In this document: positions 28,477 through 39,258 of the stretch, piece after piece
How positions within the stretch are numbered: the first letter of the stretch is position 1
How the letters are laid out: each line of letters begins with the position of its first letter
Origin: Streptomyces sp. WM4235
Lineage (GTDB): Bacteria; Actinomycetota; Actinomycetes; Streptomycetales; Streptomycetaceae
Direction of reading: 5' to 3'
Assembly (NCBI RefSeq): GCF_001279725.1
Contig: NZ_LGDE01000001.1
Span: 186,001-250,000 of the forward strand
Length of the DNA: 64,000 nt
Notes under the pieces: model-generated
The model's input: only the letters and a program-made list of their open reading frames with translations
The model's database searches: none
What the model was told of the DNA's origin: nothing
Program-made: the position numbers and the translations under genes

Positions 28477-28887
28477 ATGACCCAGCGCACGCTCGTCCTG
28501 CTCAAGCCCGACGCCGTCCGTCGTGGCCTGATCGGCGAGATCATCGGCCGCATCGAGCGGAAGGCCGGCTGGACCATTCCCGCGCTGGAGCTGCGCACGC
28601 TCGACCAGGAGACCCTGGAGGCGCACTACGGCGAGCACAAGGGCAAGCCGTTCTACGAGCCCCTCATGGGCTTCATGTCCGGCGGCCCGGTCGTCGCTCT
28701 CGTGGTCGAGGGCGAGCGCGTGATCGAGGGCGTTCGCGGCCTCGCCGGCCCGACCGACCCGATCGCCGCGGCGCCCGGCTCGATCCGCGGCGACTTCGGT
28801 TCCATCACCCGGGAGAACCTGATCCACGCCTCGGATTCCGAGGAGTCCGCGGAGCGCGAGCTGAAGCTGTTCTTCCCCGCGCTCTGA
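28477..28887 (+). CDS. ndk: Nucleoside diphosphate kinase
   Basis: Transfers phosphate between nucleoside di- and triphosphates through a phospho-histidine; 136 aa, the standard length. His117 in RENLIHASDS is the catalytic residue, and the KPDAVRRGLIGEII start is typical. AAGGAG lies upstream at 28464. A TAGATT -10-like box (28434-28439) precedes it by 37 nt, so it has its own promoter in addition to possible readthrough from folC. A terminator follows at 28967. Confidence 0.97.
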   Translation: MTQRTLVLLKPDAVRRGLIGEIIGRIERKAGWTIPALELRTLDQETLEAHYGEHKGKPFYEPLMGFMSGGPVVALVVEGERVIEGVRGLAGPTDPIAAAPGSIRGDFGSITRENLIHASDSEESAERELKLFFPAL

Positions 28888-28966
28888 GGCCGTTCCCCCA
28901 TCAAGCGGAACGCTGTCACCGCAGTCTCCTCTGACGCGAGATCAGCCGAATAGCGCTCACGACCTG

Positions 28967-28993
28967 GGGCGACCGAAGTAATTTCGGTCGCCC
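28967..28993 (+). terminator. ndk terminator
   Basis: GGGCGACCGAA (28967-28977) pairs with TTCGGTCGCCC (28983-28993), loop GTAAT, then TT. The rest of the 329-base gap between ndk and mreB (28888-29216) shows no gene. It presumably holds the mreB promoters, but no box stands out. Confidence 0.75.
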
Positions 28994-29216
28994 TTCGGTA
29001 TTACCGGCGCGGACGGGGAACGCATGTGCAGGACACGACGTCACCACTAAGGGGGCGGGTATCCGTTCCGGCGGGATTGCCGGAGTCCCGTCGCGCGATG
29101 TCCGTACATGCGGCACTACGATGGGGCCTCCACCCACACACCCACCTCGCCGACCTGACAGCAGCCGCTATCAACTGGAAGGCCAGACGCTCCTCATGGG
29201 GAACAAGGGGAACACT

Positions 29217-30236
<1,020 letters not shown>

Positions 30237-30270
30237 TCGACTCCCCGTCACGGGGCACGCGGAACACAAG

Positions 30271-30310
30271 GATCCGCCGTACGGGTGCTAGCGCGCCGGT
30301 GCGGCGGATC
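30271..30310 (+). terminator. Hairpin between mreB and mreC
   Basis: GATCCGCCG (30271-30279) pairs with CGGCGGATC (30302-30310), extended inward with a bulge, followed by GTTGATAT. It begins 35 nt after the mreB stop. It may be a partial terminator, giving more mreB than mreCD-PBP2-rodA mRNA. Confidence 0.55.
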
Positions 30311-30409
30311 GTTGATATACAGGCAACAGTCCGGTGCGATCACAGCTGCACGTCTCACCGGAGCGGCTCTGCCGCACGGGTATCTACGAGGAAGGCACGG
30401 CCGCCGCAC

Positions 30410-31351
30410 GTGAGGGACACACGAGAGAGCCGGCTGCTCCTGGTGCTTCTGATCGCCATCGCGTTCGCATTGATCACGGTGGACATCAGAGCGGGCGAGG
30501 AGTCACCGGTCGACGGTGCCCGACAGGCCGCCGCAGCGGTCTTCGGCCCCGTCGAGAAGGGCGTGGCGACGGCGGTGGATCCGGTGGCCCACGCCATAGG
30601 AGCCGTACGCGACTCCGGCGAGCGCCACAATCGGATCGCGACGCTGGAGCGCGAGAACACCGCGCTCAAGGCCAAGCTCGGCAGCGACGACCAGAACCGC
30701 AGCCGCGTCCGCGAGCTCGACGAGATGCTCAAGCGGGCCGGCGCGGGACAGTACGGGATCAAGGGCGCCGAGGTCATCGCGATAGGAGCGGCCCAGGGCT
30801 TCTCCTGGACCGTCACCATCGACGCGGGCAGCAAGGACGGCATCGAGCGCGACATGACCGTCCTGAACGGGGAGGGCCTCGTCGGCCGGGTCTCCACCGT
30901 CGGCCCCGACACCGCCACCGTGGTCCTCGCCAACGACCCCGACTTCACCGTCGGCACCCGACTGGAGAAGACCGGCGAACTCGGCTTCGCCACCGGCCAG
31001 GGCGACCGTGCCCTGTCCGTGCAGATGCTCAACGGCAAGGCCAAGATCAACGCGGGCGACCGGCTCGTCACCTTCGGCTCGCGCGGCAACAAGCCGTTCG
31101 TGCCCGGCGTGCCGATCGGCGAGGTGGTCAAGGTGGACCCCTCCCGCGGAGACCTCACCCGTACCGTCTGGGTGCGCCCGTTCGTGGGCTTCTCGCGCCT
31201 GGACATCGTCGGCGTCGTCGTGATGCCGCCGCGCGAGGACCCGCGCGACGCGGTCCTCCCGCCGAAGCCCGCGGCCCCCAAGCCCACCCCGACGGTCACC
31301 GTCACGGTCACCCCGTCCGCCAGTGTGCCCGGCAAGCCGGACGACGAGTAG
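30410..31351 (+). CDS. mreC: Rod shape-determining protein MreC
   Basis: Membrane-anchored scaffold that links MreB with penicillin-binding proteins. From GTG at 30410, 313 aa: one N-terminal transmembrane helix (residues 7-23, LLLVLLIAIAFALI), a coiled coil with GERHNRIATLERENTALKAK (about 70-100), then the paired beta-barrel domain. The C-terminal 30 residues are Pro/Thr/Val-rich (PTPTVTVTVTPSAS), an extended extracellular tail common in actinobacteria. AGGAAGG lies about 14 nt upstream, longer than ideal, so the start is a little uncertain. Next gene mreD starts 13 nt after its stop. Confidence 0.93.
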   Translation: MRDTRESRLLLVLLIAIAFALITVDIRAGEESPVDGARQAAAAVFGPVEKGVATAVDPVAHAIGAVRDSGERHNRIATLERENTALKAKLGSDDQNRSRVRELDEMLKRAGAGQYGIKGAEVIAIGAAQGFSWTVTIDAGSKDGIERDMTVLNGEGLVGRVSTVGPDTATVVLANDPDFTVGTRLEKTGELGFATGQGDRALSVQMLNGKAKINAGDRLVTFGSRGNKPFVPGVPIGEVVKVDPSRGDLTRTVWVRPFVGFSRLDIVGVVVMPPREDPRDAVLPPKPAAPKPTPTVTVTVTPSASVPGKPDDE

Positions 31352-31364
31352 GAGCTGACCGACC

Positions 31365-32060
31365 ATGCGTTTCAACCGGATCCTGCTCTCGGCCACGCTC
31401 GTGGTGGTCGCCCTCGTGGTCCAGGTCGCCGTTCTCGGCCGGCTCCAACTGCCCGGCGCGGTACCCGACCTGGTCCTCCTCACCGTCGTCGCCCTCGCCC
31501 TGGTGTACGGCCACCTCAGCGGAGCCATCATCGGCTTCGGCGCCGGCCTGCTCGCCGACCTGGCGCCGCCCGCCGACCACGCCGCCGGGCGGTACGCGCT
31601 CGTGCTGTGCCTCATCGGCTACCTCGTCGGCCTGGCCCGCCCCGACAACGGGCGGTTCCGCTCGGCCTGGGGGCCGATGCTGACCGTCGTCGCCGCCGCG
31701 ATCGGCTCCACCCTGCTGTACGCGGGCGTCGGCGCCCTCGTCGGGGACACCGCCGCCCGCCACGTCGGCCTGGCCGGCCTGCTGTTCACGGCGACCCTCT
31801 ACGACCTGCTGCTCGCGCCCTTCACCGTGCCGTTCATCATGGCGCTCGCCCGGCGCGCCGAGAACGACCCGATGGCCGTCGAGGCCGGCGGCGGCCCGCC
31901 CCAGGGCAAGGACGTCTCCTCCGGCTGGCTGGCCGGCGGCACGGGGCTGCGCATCGGCAGCCAGCGCGGTGGACTGCGCCTGAAGACCGCACGCGGACGC
32001 GCCAACCGGGCCGGCCGCATAAAGGGCGTCAAGGGTGTGAAGAGCGTCAAGAAACTGTGA
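31365..32060 (+). CDS. mreD: Rod shape-determining protein MreD
   Basis: Polytopic membrane protein of the elongation complex; 231 aa with about five hydrophobic helices in the first 165 residues, beginning MRFNRILLSATLVVVALVV. The motif DLLLAPFTVPFI near 150 is typical. The tail (about 170-231) is basic and Lys-rich. GGAG at the mreC stop serves as its ribosome site. PBP2 starts 13 nt downstream; the five-gene order mreBCD-PBP2-rodA is intact. Confidence 0.92.
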   Translation: MRFNRILLSATLVVVALVVQVAVLGRLQLPGAVPDLVLLTVVALALVYGHLSGAIIGFGAGLLADLAPPADHAAGRYALVLCLIGYLVGLARPDNGRFRSAWGPMLTVVAAAIGSTLLYAGVGALVGDTAARHVGLAGLLFTATLYDLLLAPFTVPFIMALARRAENDPMAVEAGGGPPQGKDVSSGWLAGGTGLRIGSQRGGLRLKTARGRANRAGRIKGVKGVKSVKKL

Positions 32061-32073
32061 GGGAGGAGAAGGC

Positions 32074-34245
32074 GTGAGCAACAACCCCGACACCGGCCGC
32101 ACCTCCCGGGTACGGATCCGACTCGTCATCATCCAGGTGCTCGTCTTCTCCCTGCTCCTCACCCTCGGCGGGCGCCTCTGGTACCTCCAGATCCGCAACG
32201 GCGACGAGTACTACCACGAGGCGAAGAACAACCACGTCCAGCAGGTCGTCCAGCCCGCCGTGCGCGGTTCGATCCTCGACGCGCGCGGCATCGCGCTCGC
32301 CGACAACGAGACCCGTCTGGTCGTCTCCGCCAGCCGCACCGAGCTGATGAAGATGAAGGACAAGGGCAAGGGGGTCCTCACCCGGCTCTCGGACGTACTG
32401 GACATGACGCCGCAGGACGTCATGGACAAGGTCCGGCTCTGCGACTCGCGGACCCCCCAGCCCTGCTGGAACGGCTCCCCCTACCAGCCGATCCCGGTCA
32501 CCAACAAGGCCACCACCCAGCAGGCCCTGCAAATCCGCGAGCGCCCCGAGGAGTTCCCCGGCATCACGGCCGAGCCCACCGCGGTCCGCCGCTACGCCGC
32601 CCCCGGGGGAGCCAACACCGGACAGGCGCTGGGCTACCTCTCCCCGGTCACCGACGGCGAGATCACCCGGGCGAAGGACACCAACTCGCCCTTCCTGCGC
32701 TCCGACCAGGTGGGCCGCTTCGGCCTGGAACGCACCTACGACAGGCCCCTGCGCGGCAAGTCCGGCGTGACCCGCTACGAGGTGGACAACCTCGGCCGGG
32801 TCATCGGCATGGCCCAGAACGATCCCGCGATCCCCGGCGCCAACCTCGTGACGAGCATCGACGCGCGCGTCCAGGCCGTCGCCGAGTTCGAGCTGAACGC
32901 GGCCATGGTCGAGGCGCGCAAGCAGATCGACCGCAACACGGGCGTTCCCTACAAGGCCGACGCGGGCGCCATCGTCGTCCTGGAGTCCAAGACCGGCCGC
33001 GTCGTCGCCATGGCCTCCAACCCGACCTACGACCCGAACGTCTGGGTCGGCGGGATCTCCGCCAAGGACTACGCGAAGCTGACCGCCAAGGACTCCAACG
33101 TCCCGCTGATGAACCGGGCGATCCAGGGCCAGGCCGCGCCGGGCTCCATCTTCAAGGTGATCCCGACCGCCGCCGCCGTCAACGCCGGGTACAAGTTCGA
33201 CGGCGAGTACCCCTGCCCCAGTTCGTACTCCATCGGCGGACAGGTCTTCAAGAACTTCGAGTCCCAGGGCCACGGCTCCATCACCCTCGGCCGGGCACTG
33301 GAGGTCTCCTGCGACACCGTCTTCTACGCCCTCGGCCACCAGCAGTGGCTGAAGGACGGCGGGCTCAAGCCGAAGAAGCGCCCGGCCGAGATCTTCTACA
33401 AGACCGCCCACCAGTTCGGGCTCGGCGCCGAGACCGGCGTCGACCTGCCGGGCGAGGAGAAGGGCCGGGTCCCGGACCGCCAGTGGAAGCAGCGGTTCTG
33501 GACCGCCAACAAGGACATGTGGTGCAAGACGGGGAAGAAGGGCGGCACCTACGTCGAGCTGCTGTCCTACGAGAACTGCCTCGAAGGCAACCTGATGCGC
33601 GCCGGTGACGCCGTCAACTACTCCATCGGCCAGGGCGACACCCTCGTCACGCCGATCCAGATGGCCACCATCTACGCGGCCATCGCCAACGGCGGCACCA
33701 TGTGGAACCCGACCATCGGCAAGGCGATCATCAGCGCCGACGGCAAGCGGGTCGAGAAGATCCCGCCGCGCGCCCACGGCCGGCTGCCGGTCACCCCGGA
33801 GACCCTCCGCAAGATGGACGGGGCCCTCGCCGGCGTCGCCACCGAGGGCACCGCCGCATGGCGGTTCGGCGGCTGGCCGCAGAAGGAGATCCCGATGCAC
33901 GCCAAGACCGGCACCGCCGAGGTCTACGGCAAGCAGACGACCTCCTGGTTCGCCACCTACACCTCGGACTTCACGATCGTCATGACGATCTCCCAGGGTG
34001 GTACCGGTTCCGGGGCATCCGGCCCCGCCGTGCGCAACGTGTACAACGCCATCTACGGTCTGGACATGGCCGGCAAGCAGGACGTCAAGCGCGCCCTGCT
34101 GATCAAGCCGGAGGCGAACCTGCCGACCATCCAACCCGACGGATCCATCGACGCCCCCGTGGTCAGGCCCTACGTGCCCCCGTCCCCGGAGGAGGTGCCC
34201 GCGCTCGCCGGGCCGCCCGCACCGCCCGCAGCAAGGCAGGACTGA
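32074..34245 (+). CDS. mrdA: Penicillin-binding protein 2 (class B transpeptidase)
   Basis: Class B PBP that cross-links peptidoglycan during elongation and spore-wall synthesis; 723 aa. One N-terminal membrane helix (about 12-30), a dimerisation domain, then the transpeptidase: Ser358-Ile-Phe-Lys361 (SxxK, active-site Ser358), an SxN-type YSIGQ near 518, and KTGTAEV near 610. A Pro-rich tail follows. GTG at 32074 has GGGAGGAGAAGGC upstream, a strong site. Its stop overlaps the start of rodA by one base, so the transpeptidase and its SEDS partner are coupled in translation. Confidence 0.95.
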   Translation: MSNNPDTGRTSRVRIRLVIIQVLVFSLLLTLGGRLWYLQIRNGDEYYHEAKNNHVQQVVQPAVRGSILDARGIALADNETRLVVSASRTELMKMKDKGKGVLTRLSDVLDMTPQDVMDKVRLCDSRTPQPCWNGSPYQPIPVTNKATTQQALQIRERPEEFPGITAEPTAVRRYAAPGGANTGQALGYLSPVTDGEITRAKDTNSPFLRSDQVGRFGLERTYDRPLRGKSGVTRYEVDNLGRVIGMAQNDPAIPGANLVTSIDARVQAVAEFELNAAMVEARKQIDRNTGVPYKADAGAIVVLESKTGRVVAMASNPTYDPNVWVGGISAKDYAKLTAKDSNVPLMNRAIQGQAAPGSIFKVIPTAAAVNAGYKFDGEYPCPSSYSIGGQVFKNFESQGHGSITLGRALEVSCDTVFYALGHQQWLKDGGLKPKKRPAEIFYKTAHQFGLGAETGVDLPGEEKGRVPDRQWKQRFWTANKDMWCKTGKKGGTYVELLSYENCLEGNLMRAGDAVNYSIGQGDTLVTPIQMATIYAAIANGGTMWNPTIGKAIISADGKRVEKIPPRAHGRLPVTPETLRKMDGALAGVATEGTAAWRFGGWPQKEIPMHAKTGTAEVYGKQTTSWFATYTSDFTIVMTISQGGTGSGASGPAVRNVYNAIYGLDMAGKQDVKRALLIKPEANLPTIQPDGSIDAPVVRPYVPPSPEEVPALAGPPAPPAARQD

Positions 34246-35444
34246 TGCAGACCGCGAACAAGTTCTCCGTATCCCGGTACGCCCCGGAACGCGGAGCCAT
34301 GGCCAAACTCACCGCCCGCGACTCGGTGGTGCGCCGGCTCGACTGGCCGATACTGCTCTGCGCACTGGCGCTGTCCTTCATCGGCTCCATGCTGGTGTGG
34401 TCGGCGACCCGCAACCGGACCTCCCTGAACCAGGGGGACCCGTACTACTTCCTTTTCCGGCACGCCCTGAACACCGGCATCGGCCTGGTGCTGATGATCG
34501 GCACGATCTGGCTCGGGCACCGCACCCTGCGCGGCGCGGTCCCGGCCCTCTACGGGCTCTCGCTGCTGCTGATCATCGCCGTGCTCACCCCGCTCGGCGC
34601 GACCATCAACGGCGCGCACGCGTGGATCGTGATCGGCGGCGGATTCTCCATCCAGCCCTCCGAGTTCGTCAAGATCACGATCATCCTGGTCATGGCGATG
34701 CTGCTGGCCACCCGGGTGGACGCGGGCGACCTCGCCCACCCCGACCACCGCACCGTCGTCAAGGCGCTGTGCCTGGCCGCCGCCCCGATGGGCATCGTCA
34801 TGCTGATGCCCGACCTGGGCTCGGTCATGGTGATGGTCGTCATCGTGCTCGGCGTGCTGTTGGCCTCCGGCGCCTCCAACCGCTGGGTGCTGGGCCTCAT
34901 CGGCGCGGGCGCCGGCGGGGCCATCCTGATCTGGCAGCTCGGCGTCCTCGACGAGTACCAGATCAACCGCTTCGCCGCCTTCGCCAACCCCGAACTCGAC
35001 CCGGCGGGCGTCGGCTACAACACGAACCAGGCGCGCATCGCCATCGGCTCCGGCGGACTGACCGGCTCGGGCCTCTTCAAGGGCTCGCAGACCACCGGCC
35101 AGTTCGTGCCGGAGCAGCAGACCGACTTCGTGTTCACGGTCGCGGGGGAGGAGCTGGGCTTCGTCGGGGCCGGGCTGATCCTCGTCCTGCTGGGCATCAT
35201 CCTGTGGCGGGCCTGCATCATCGCCCGCGAGACCACCGAGCTGTACGGGACGATCGTCTGCGCCGGGATCATCGCCTGGTTCGCCTTCCAGGCCTTCGAG
35301 AACATCGGGATGACGCTGGGGATCATGCCGGTCGCGGGACTGCCGCTGCCGTTCGTGTCCTACGGAGGCTCGTCGATGTTCGCCGTGTGGATCGCGGTGG
35401 GGCTGCTGCAGTCGATCCGGGTGCAACGGCCCCTTTCGGCCTGA
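34245..35444 (+). CDS. rodA: RodA-type SEDS peptidoglycan glycosyltransferase
   Basis: Polytopic membrane enzyme that polymerises lipid II; partner of the preceding class B PBP. 399 aa with about ten hydrophobic helices. SEDS signatures are GGGFSIQPSEFVKI near residue 128-141, MPDLGSVMV near 187, and a C-terminal LPLPFVSYGGSSM near 368. In S. coelicolor the homologue at this position is called sfr. ATG at 34245 overlaps the PBP2 stop (TGATG); a Met at residue 19 is an alternative start. No terminator is obvious before the next gene. Confidence 0.94.
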   Translation: MQTANKFSVSRYAPERGAMAKLTARDSVVRRLDWPILLCALALSFIGSMLVWSATRNRTSLNQGDPYYFLFRHALNTGIGLVLMIGTIWLGHRTLRGAVPALYGLSLLLIIAVLTPLGATINGAHAWIVIGGGFSIQPSEFVKITIILVMAMLLATRVDAGDLAHPDHRTVVKALCLAAAPMGIVMLMPDLGSVMVMVVIVLGVLLASGASNRWVLGLIGAGAGGAILIWQLGVLDEYQINRFAAFANPELDPAGVGYNTNQARIAIGSGGLTGSGLFKGSQTTGQFVPEQQTDFVFTVAGEELGFVGAGLILVLLGIILWRACIIARETTELYGTIVCAGIIAWFAFQAFENIGMTLGIMPVAGLPLPFVSYGGSSMFAVWIAVGLLQSIRVQRPLSA

Positions 35445-35501
35445 TCACCCGGGCGGCGGGTTTGGCTCCTGCCGACCTTCTCGCCGCCGGCCGGGCGGGA
35501 C

Positions 35502-35507
35502 TAGATT
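35502..35507 (+). promoter_or_regulatory. -10 box for leaderless CYTH-CHAD mRNA
   Basis: TAGATT ends 6 nt before the ATG at 35514, with no Shine-Dalgarno sequence. Confidence 0.5.
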
Positions 35508-35513
35508 CGATGC

Positions 35514-37103
35514 ATGGCCGAGACGAAGCGCGAGATCGAGCGGAAATTCGAGTTCACGCGAGCCGACGCGGGTCGGGGGAGCGGTTCGGGCTCCCCCGAC
35601 CGGTCCGGTCCCCCCGACCGGAAGCCGGCCCCTGAGGCCCGCCCCCGGGTACCGGACCTCACGGGCACCGCGGGCGTCGAGACCGTCTCCCCGCAGGGCA
35701 CCGTCGACCTCGACGCCGTCTACTGGGACACCCCCGACCAGCGGCTCGCCGCCGACGGGCTGACCCTGCGCCGCCGCACCGGCGGCGCCGACGCCGGCTG
35801 GCACCTCAAACTCCCCGTCTCCCCGGACGTCCGCGACGAGGTCCGGGCACCGCTCAGTGACACCGTCCCCGACCGGCTCGCCGAACTGGTCCGCTCCCGG
35901 GTACGCGACGGCCGGCTGGAACCGCAGGTACGGCTGCGCTCCTCCCGCGAGGTCAGCCACCTCCTCGACGCCGACGGAGCCGTGCTCGCGGAACTGTCCA
36001 CCGACACCGTCCGGGCCAGGCGGGGCAAGGCCAGGGCCACCTGGACCGAGGTGGAGGTGGAACTCGCCGACGGGGTGGACCCCGAACTGCTCGACGCCGT
36101 CGAACGGCGTTTCCGCGAAGAGGGCCTGCGGGTCTGCGAGGCCCCCTCGAAACTGGCCCGGGCACTCACGGAGACGGGCGGCGCGCCCCCCGCCCGGACC
36201 GAGACCGGGCCCGCCGAGGACACCGCCGGCGCGCAGGTGCTCCGGTACCTGCGCGAACAGCGCGACACCCTGGTCGCCCAGGACCCCGCCGTCCGCAGGG
36301 AGCTGCCCGACTCCGTCCACCAGATGCGGGTCGCGATGCGGCGGATGCGCAGCGCCTTCAAGACGTACCGCAAGGTCCTCGACCGGGCGGCCACCGACCC
36401 GCTCGGGGAGGAACTGCGCCGGCTCGCCGCCGAACTCGGCGTCGCCCGCGACCAGGAGGTCATGGCCGAACGCCTCCTGGCGCACCTCGGCGAACTCCCC
36501 GACACCCTGCGGCTCGGCCCGGTCCGCGGCCGACTGCGCGTCTGGGACACCACGCGCGGTCACGCCGCCCGGCAACAGGCCCTCGCCGCACTCGACAGCG
36601 ACCGGTACGTCGCCCTGCTGGACGCCCTCGACGCCCTGCTGGCCGACCCGCCCCTGCGCGGGGCCGCCGGGCACCCGGCGGCCGACGTCCTGCCCCAGGC
36701 GGTGACGCACGACTTCGAACGGCTCGCCGGCCGGGTCGAGACGGCACTCGACCTCGCCCCCGGACACGACCGCGACCTGGCCCTGCACGCCGCCCGCAAG
36801 GCCGCCAAGCGGGCCCGCTACGCGGCGGACGCAGCCGTACCCGCCCTCGGCAAGCCCGCCGCACGCCTGTCCAAGGCCGCCAAGAAGGTCCAGACCCTGC
36901 TCGGTGACCACCAGGACGGCGTGGTCGCCCGCGAGGCCCTGCGAACGATCGCCGTCCAGGCGACCGCCGCGGGCGAGTCCGCCTTCACCTGGGGCCTGTT
37001 GTACGCCCGAGAGGAAGCGTTGGCCGAGCGGAGCGAACGCCGGCTCCCGGAGGTCTGGCGCAAGGCGGCGGCCGTGCGGGACCGGGTGGACCTCACCGGG
37101 TAG
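35514..37103 (+). CDS. CYTH and CHAD domain-containing protein
   Basis: 529 aa. The N-terminal CYTH domain (about 1-215) begins with the ExExK signature (Glu7, Glu9, Lys11), which binds triphosphates in a tunnel. Its first strand is interrupted by a Pro/Gly/Asp-rich insert (about 18-50). The C-terminal CHAD domain (about 235-520) is alpha-helical and rich in conserved His (VHQMRVAMRRMRSAFKTYRK), a fold that binds polyphosphate. The combination points to inorganic polyphosphate or triphosphate binding or hydrolysis. Leaderless start predicted. Not evidently in an operon. Confidence 0.9.
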   Translation: MAETKREIERKFEFTRADAGRGSGSGSPDRSGPPDRKPAPEARPRVPDLTGTAGVETVSPQGTVDLDAVYWDTPDQRLAADGLTLRRRTGGADAGWHLKLPVSPDVRDEVRAPLSDTVPDRLAELVRSRVRDGRLEPQVRLRSSREVSHLLDADGAVLAELSTDTVRARRGKARATWTEVEVELADGVDPELLDAVERRFREEGLRVCEAPSKLARALTETGGAPPARTETGPAEDTAGAQVLRYLREQRDTLVAQDPAVRRELPDSVHQMRVAMRRMRSAFKTYRKVLDRAATDPLGEELRRLAAELGVARDQEVMAERLLAHLGELPDTLRLGPVRGRLRVWDTTRGHAARQQALAALDSDRYVALLDALDALLADPPLRGAAGHPAADVLPQAVTHDFERLAGRVETALDLAPGHDRDLALHAARKAAKRARYAADAAVPALGKPAARLSKAAKKVQTLLGDHQDGVVAREALRTIAVQATAAGESAFTWGLLYAREEALAERSERRLPEVWRKAAAVRDRVDLTG

Positions 37104-37198
37104 GTCCCGTCGTGGCCGGTGATCTTGGCGGCGGGCGGCTGCCGGGCATCGGGGTACGCTTGAGAGTCGCCCCCTGCCCGCTTCACGAAAGTCGCGTG

Positions 37199-39121
37199 AT
37201 GTCCGAGTCGGTCTTCCCACAGCTCGAAGCTCTGCTCCCGCATGTGCAGAAGCCCATCCAGTACGTCGGTGGTGAGCTGAACTCCACCGTGAAGCCCTGG
37301 GAGAGCACGGACGTCCGCTGGGCGCTCATGTACCCGGACGCGTACGAGGTCGGTCTGCCCAACCAGGGCGTCATGATCCTTTACGAGGTGCTGAACGAGC
37401 GCGAGGGCGTCCTCGCGGAGCGCACCTACAGCGTGTGGCCGGACCTCGAAGAGCTGATGCGCGAGCACAAGGTGCCGCAGTTCACCGTCGACTCCCACCG
37501 CCCCGTCGGTGACTTCGACGTCTTCGGGCTCTCCTTCTCCACCGAGCTCGGCTACACCAACATGCTCACGGCGCTGGACCTCGCGGGCATCCCGCTGGAG
37601 GCCCGCAACCGCACCATCGACCACCCCATCGTCCTCGCGGGCGGCCACGCGGCCTTCAACCCCGAGCCGATCGCGGAGTTCATCGACTGCGCGGTCATCG
37701 GCGACGGCGAGCAGGCCGTCCTCGACATGACCGAGATCATCCGCGCCTGGAAGGCCGAGGGCCGGCCCGGCGGACGCGAGGAGGTGCTGCTGCGCCTCGC
37801 CAAGACCGGCGGCGTCTACGTCCCCGGGTTCTACGACGTCGAGTACCTGCCCGACGGCCGTATCGGCCGCGTCGTCCCGAACCGCTCCGGCGTGCCGTGG
37901 CGCGTGTCCAAGCACACCGTCATGGACCTCGACGAGTGGCCCTACCCGAAGCAGCCGCTGGTCCCGCTCGCCGAGACCGTCCACGAGCGGATGTCCGTGG
38001 AGATCTTCCGCGGCTGCACCCGCGGCTGCCGTTTCTGCCAGGCCGGCATGATCACGCGCCCCGTGCGGGAGCGAAGCATCACCGGCATCGGCGAGATGGT
38101 GGAGAAGGGCCTCAAGGCGACCGGTTTCGAGGAGGTCGGCCTCCTGTCGCTCTCCTCGGCGGACCACACCGAGATCGCCGACATCGCCAAGGGCCTGGCC
38201 GACCGCTACTCGGACGACAAGGTGGGCCTGTCCCTCCCGTCGACCCGCGTGGACGCCTTCAACGTGGACCTGGCCAACGAGCTGACCCGCAACGGTCGCC
38301 GCTCCGGTCTGACCTTCGCCCCCGAGGGCGGCTCCGAGCGCATGCGCAAGGTCATCAACAAGATGGTCTCGGAAGAGGACCTGATCCGCACCGTCGCCAC
38401 CGCGTACGGCAACGGCTGGCGCCAGGTGAAGCTGTACTTCATGGTCGGGCTGCCGACCGAGACCGACGAGGACGTGCTCCAGATCGGCGACATGGCGGTC
38501 AACGTCATCGCCAAGGGCCGCGAGGTCTCCGGCCAGAACGACATCCGCTGCACGGTGTCGATCGGCGGGTTCGTGCCGAAGCCGCACACCCCCTTCCAGT
38601 GGGCGCCGCAGCTGTCGGCCGAGGAGACCGACGCCCGCCTCGGCAAGCTCCGCGACAAGCTCCGCGGCGACAAGAAGTACGGCCGTGCCATCGGCTTCCG
38701 CTACCACGACGGCAAGCCCGGCATCGTCGAGGGCCTGCTCTCCCGCGGCGACCGCCGCATCGGTGACGTCATCCGTGCCGTGTACGAGTCCGGCGGCCGT
38801 TTCGACGGCTGGCGCGAGCACTTCAGCTACGACCGCTGGATGCAGGCTGCCGAGAAGGCGCTGCCCGCGTACGGCGTGGACGTCGCCTGGTACACGACCC
38901 GCGAGCGCACCTACGAGGAGGTCCTGCCCTGGGACCACCTCGACTCCGGTCTCGACAAGGACTGGCTCTGGGAGGACTGGCAGGACGCCCTCGACGAGAC
39001 CGAGGTCGAGGACTGCCGCTGGACCCCGTGCTTCGACTGCGGTGTCTGCCCGCAGCTCGACCTCGACATCCAGATCGGCCCCACCGGCAAGAAGCTGCTG
39101 CCGCTCACGGTCGTCAAGTGA
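37199..39121 (+). CDS. B12-binding-like radical SAM protein (TIGR03960 type)
   Basis: 640 aa. The N-terminal third resembles a Rossmann/B12-binding domain; the radical SAM core follows with the iron-sulfur motif Cys273-x3-Cys277-x2-Cys280 in CTRGCRFCQ. A C-terminal Cys cluster (CFDCGVC near residue 620) could hold a second metal site. Family members usually neighbour a DUF2344 (TIGR03936) gene, and here that partner lies 1.3 kb downstream with one gene between. Their substrate is unknown; an RNA or protein modification is a reasonable guess. The ATG at 37199 is chosen by family similarity; upstream frame extends to 37112. Confidence 0.9.
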   Translation: MSESVFPQLEALLPHVQKPIQYVGGELNSTVKPWESTDVRWALMYPDAYEVGLPNQGVMILYEVLNEREGVLAERTYSVWPDLEELMREHKVPQFTVDSHRPVGDFDVFGLSFSTELGYTNMLTALDLAGIPLEARNRTIDHPIVLAGGHAAFNPEPIAEFIDCAVIGDGEQAVLDMTEIIRAWKAEGRPGGREEVLLRLAKTGGVYVPGFYDVEYLPDGRIGRVVPNRSGVPWRVSKHTVMDLDEWPYPKQPLVPLAETVHERMSVEIFRGCTRGCRFCQAGMITRPVRERSITGIGEMVEKGLKATGFEEVGLLSLSSADHTEIADIAKGLADRYSDDKVGLSLPSTRVDAFNVDLANELTRNGRRSGLTFAPEGGSERMRKVINKMVSEEDLIRTVATAYGNGWRQVKLYFMVGLPTETDEDVLQIGDMAVNVIAKGREVSGQNDIRCTVSIGGFVPKPHTPFQWAPQLSAEETDARLGKLRDKLRGDKKYGRAIGFRYHDGKPGIVEGLLSRGDRRIGDVIRAVYESGGRFDGWREHFSYDRWMQAAEKALPAYGVDVAWYTTRERTYEEVLPWDHLDSGLDKDWLWEDWQDALDETEVEDCRWTPCFDCGVCPQLDLDIQIGPTGKKLLPLTVVK

Positions 39122-39210
39122 CCGTCGTGCGAAGGCGGTGACCCGACGGCCGTTGAAGGCGGCCATCGGGTGACGCCCCTCGGTCACATTCGGTAACGCC
39201 TCGGTCTCGA

Positions 39211-39240
39211 CAGGCCCCCACCCGCAACGGTGGGGGCCTG
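39211..39240 (+). terminator. Hairpin after radical SAM gene
   Basis: CAGGCCCCCACC (39211-39222) pairs perfectly with GGTGGGGGCCTG (39229-39240), loop CGCAAC, 90 nt after the stop and 18 nt before the next ATG. Confidence 0.75.
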
Positions 39241-39258
39241 TCCCGTGTCCCTACCTGC

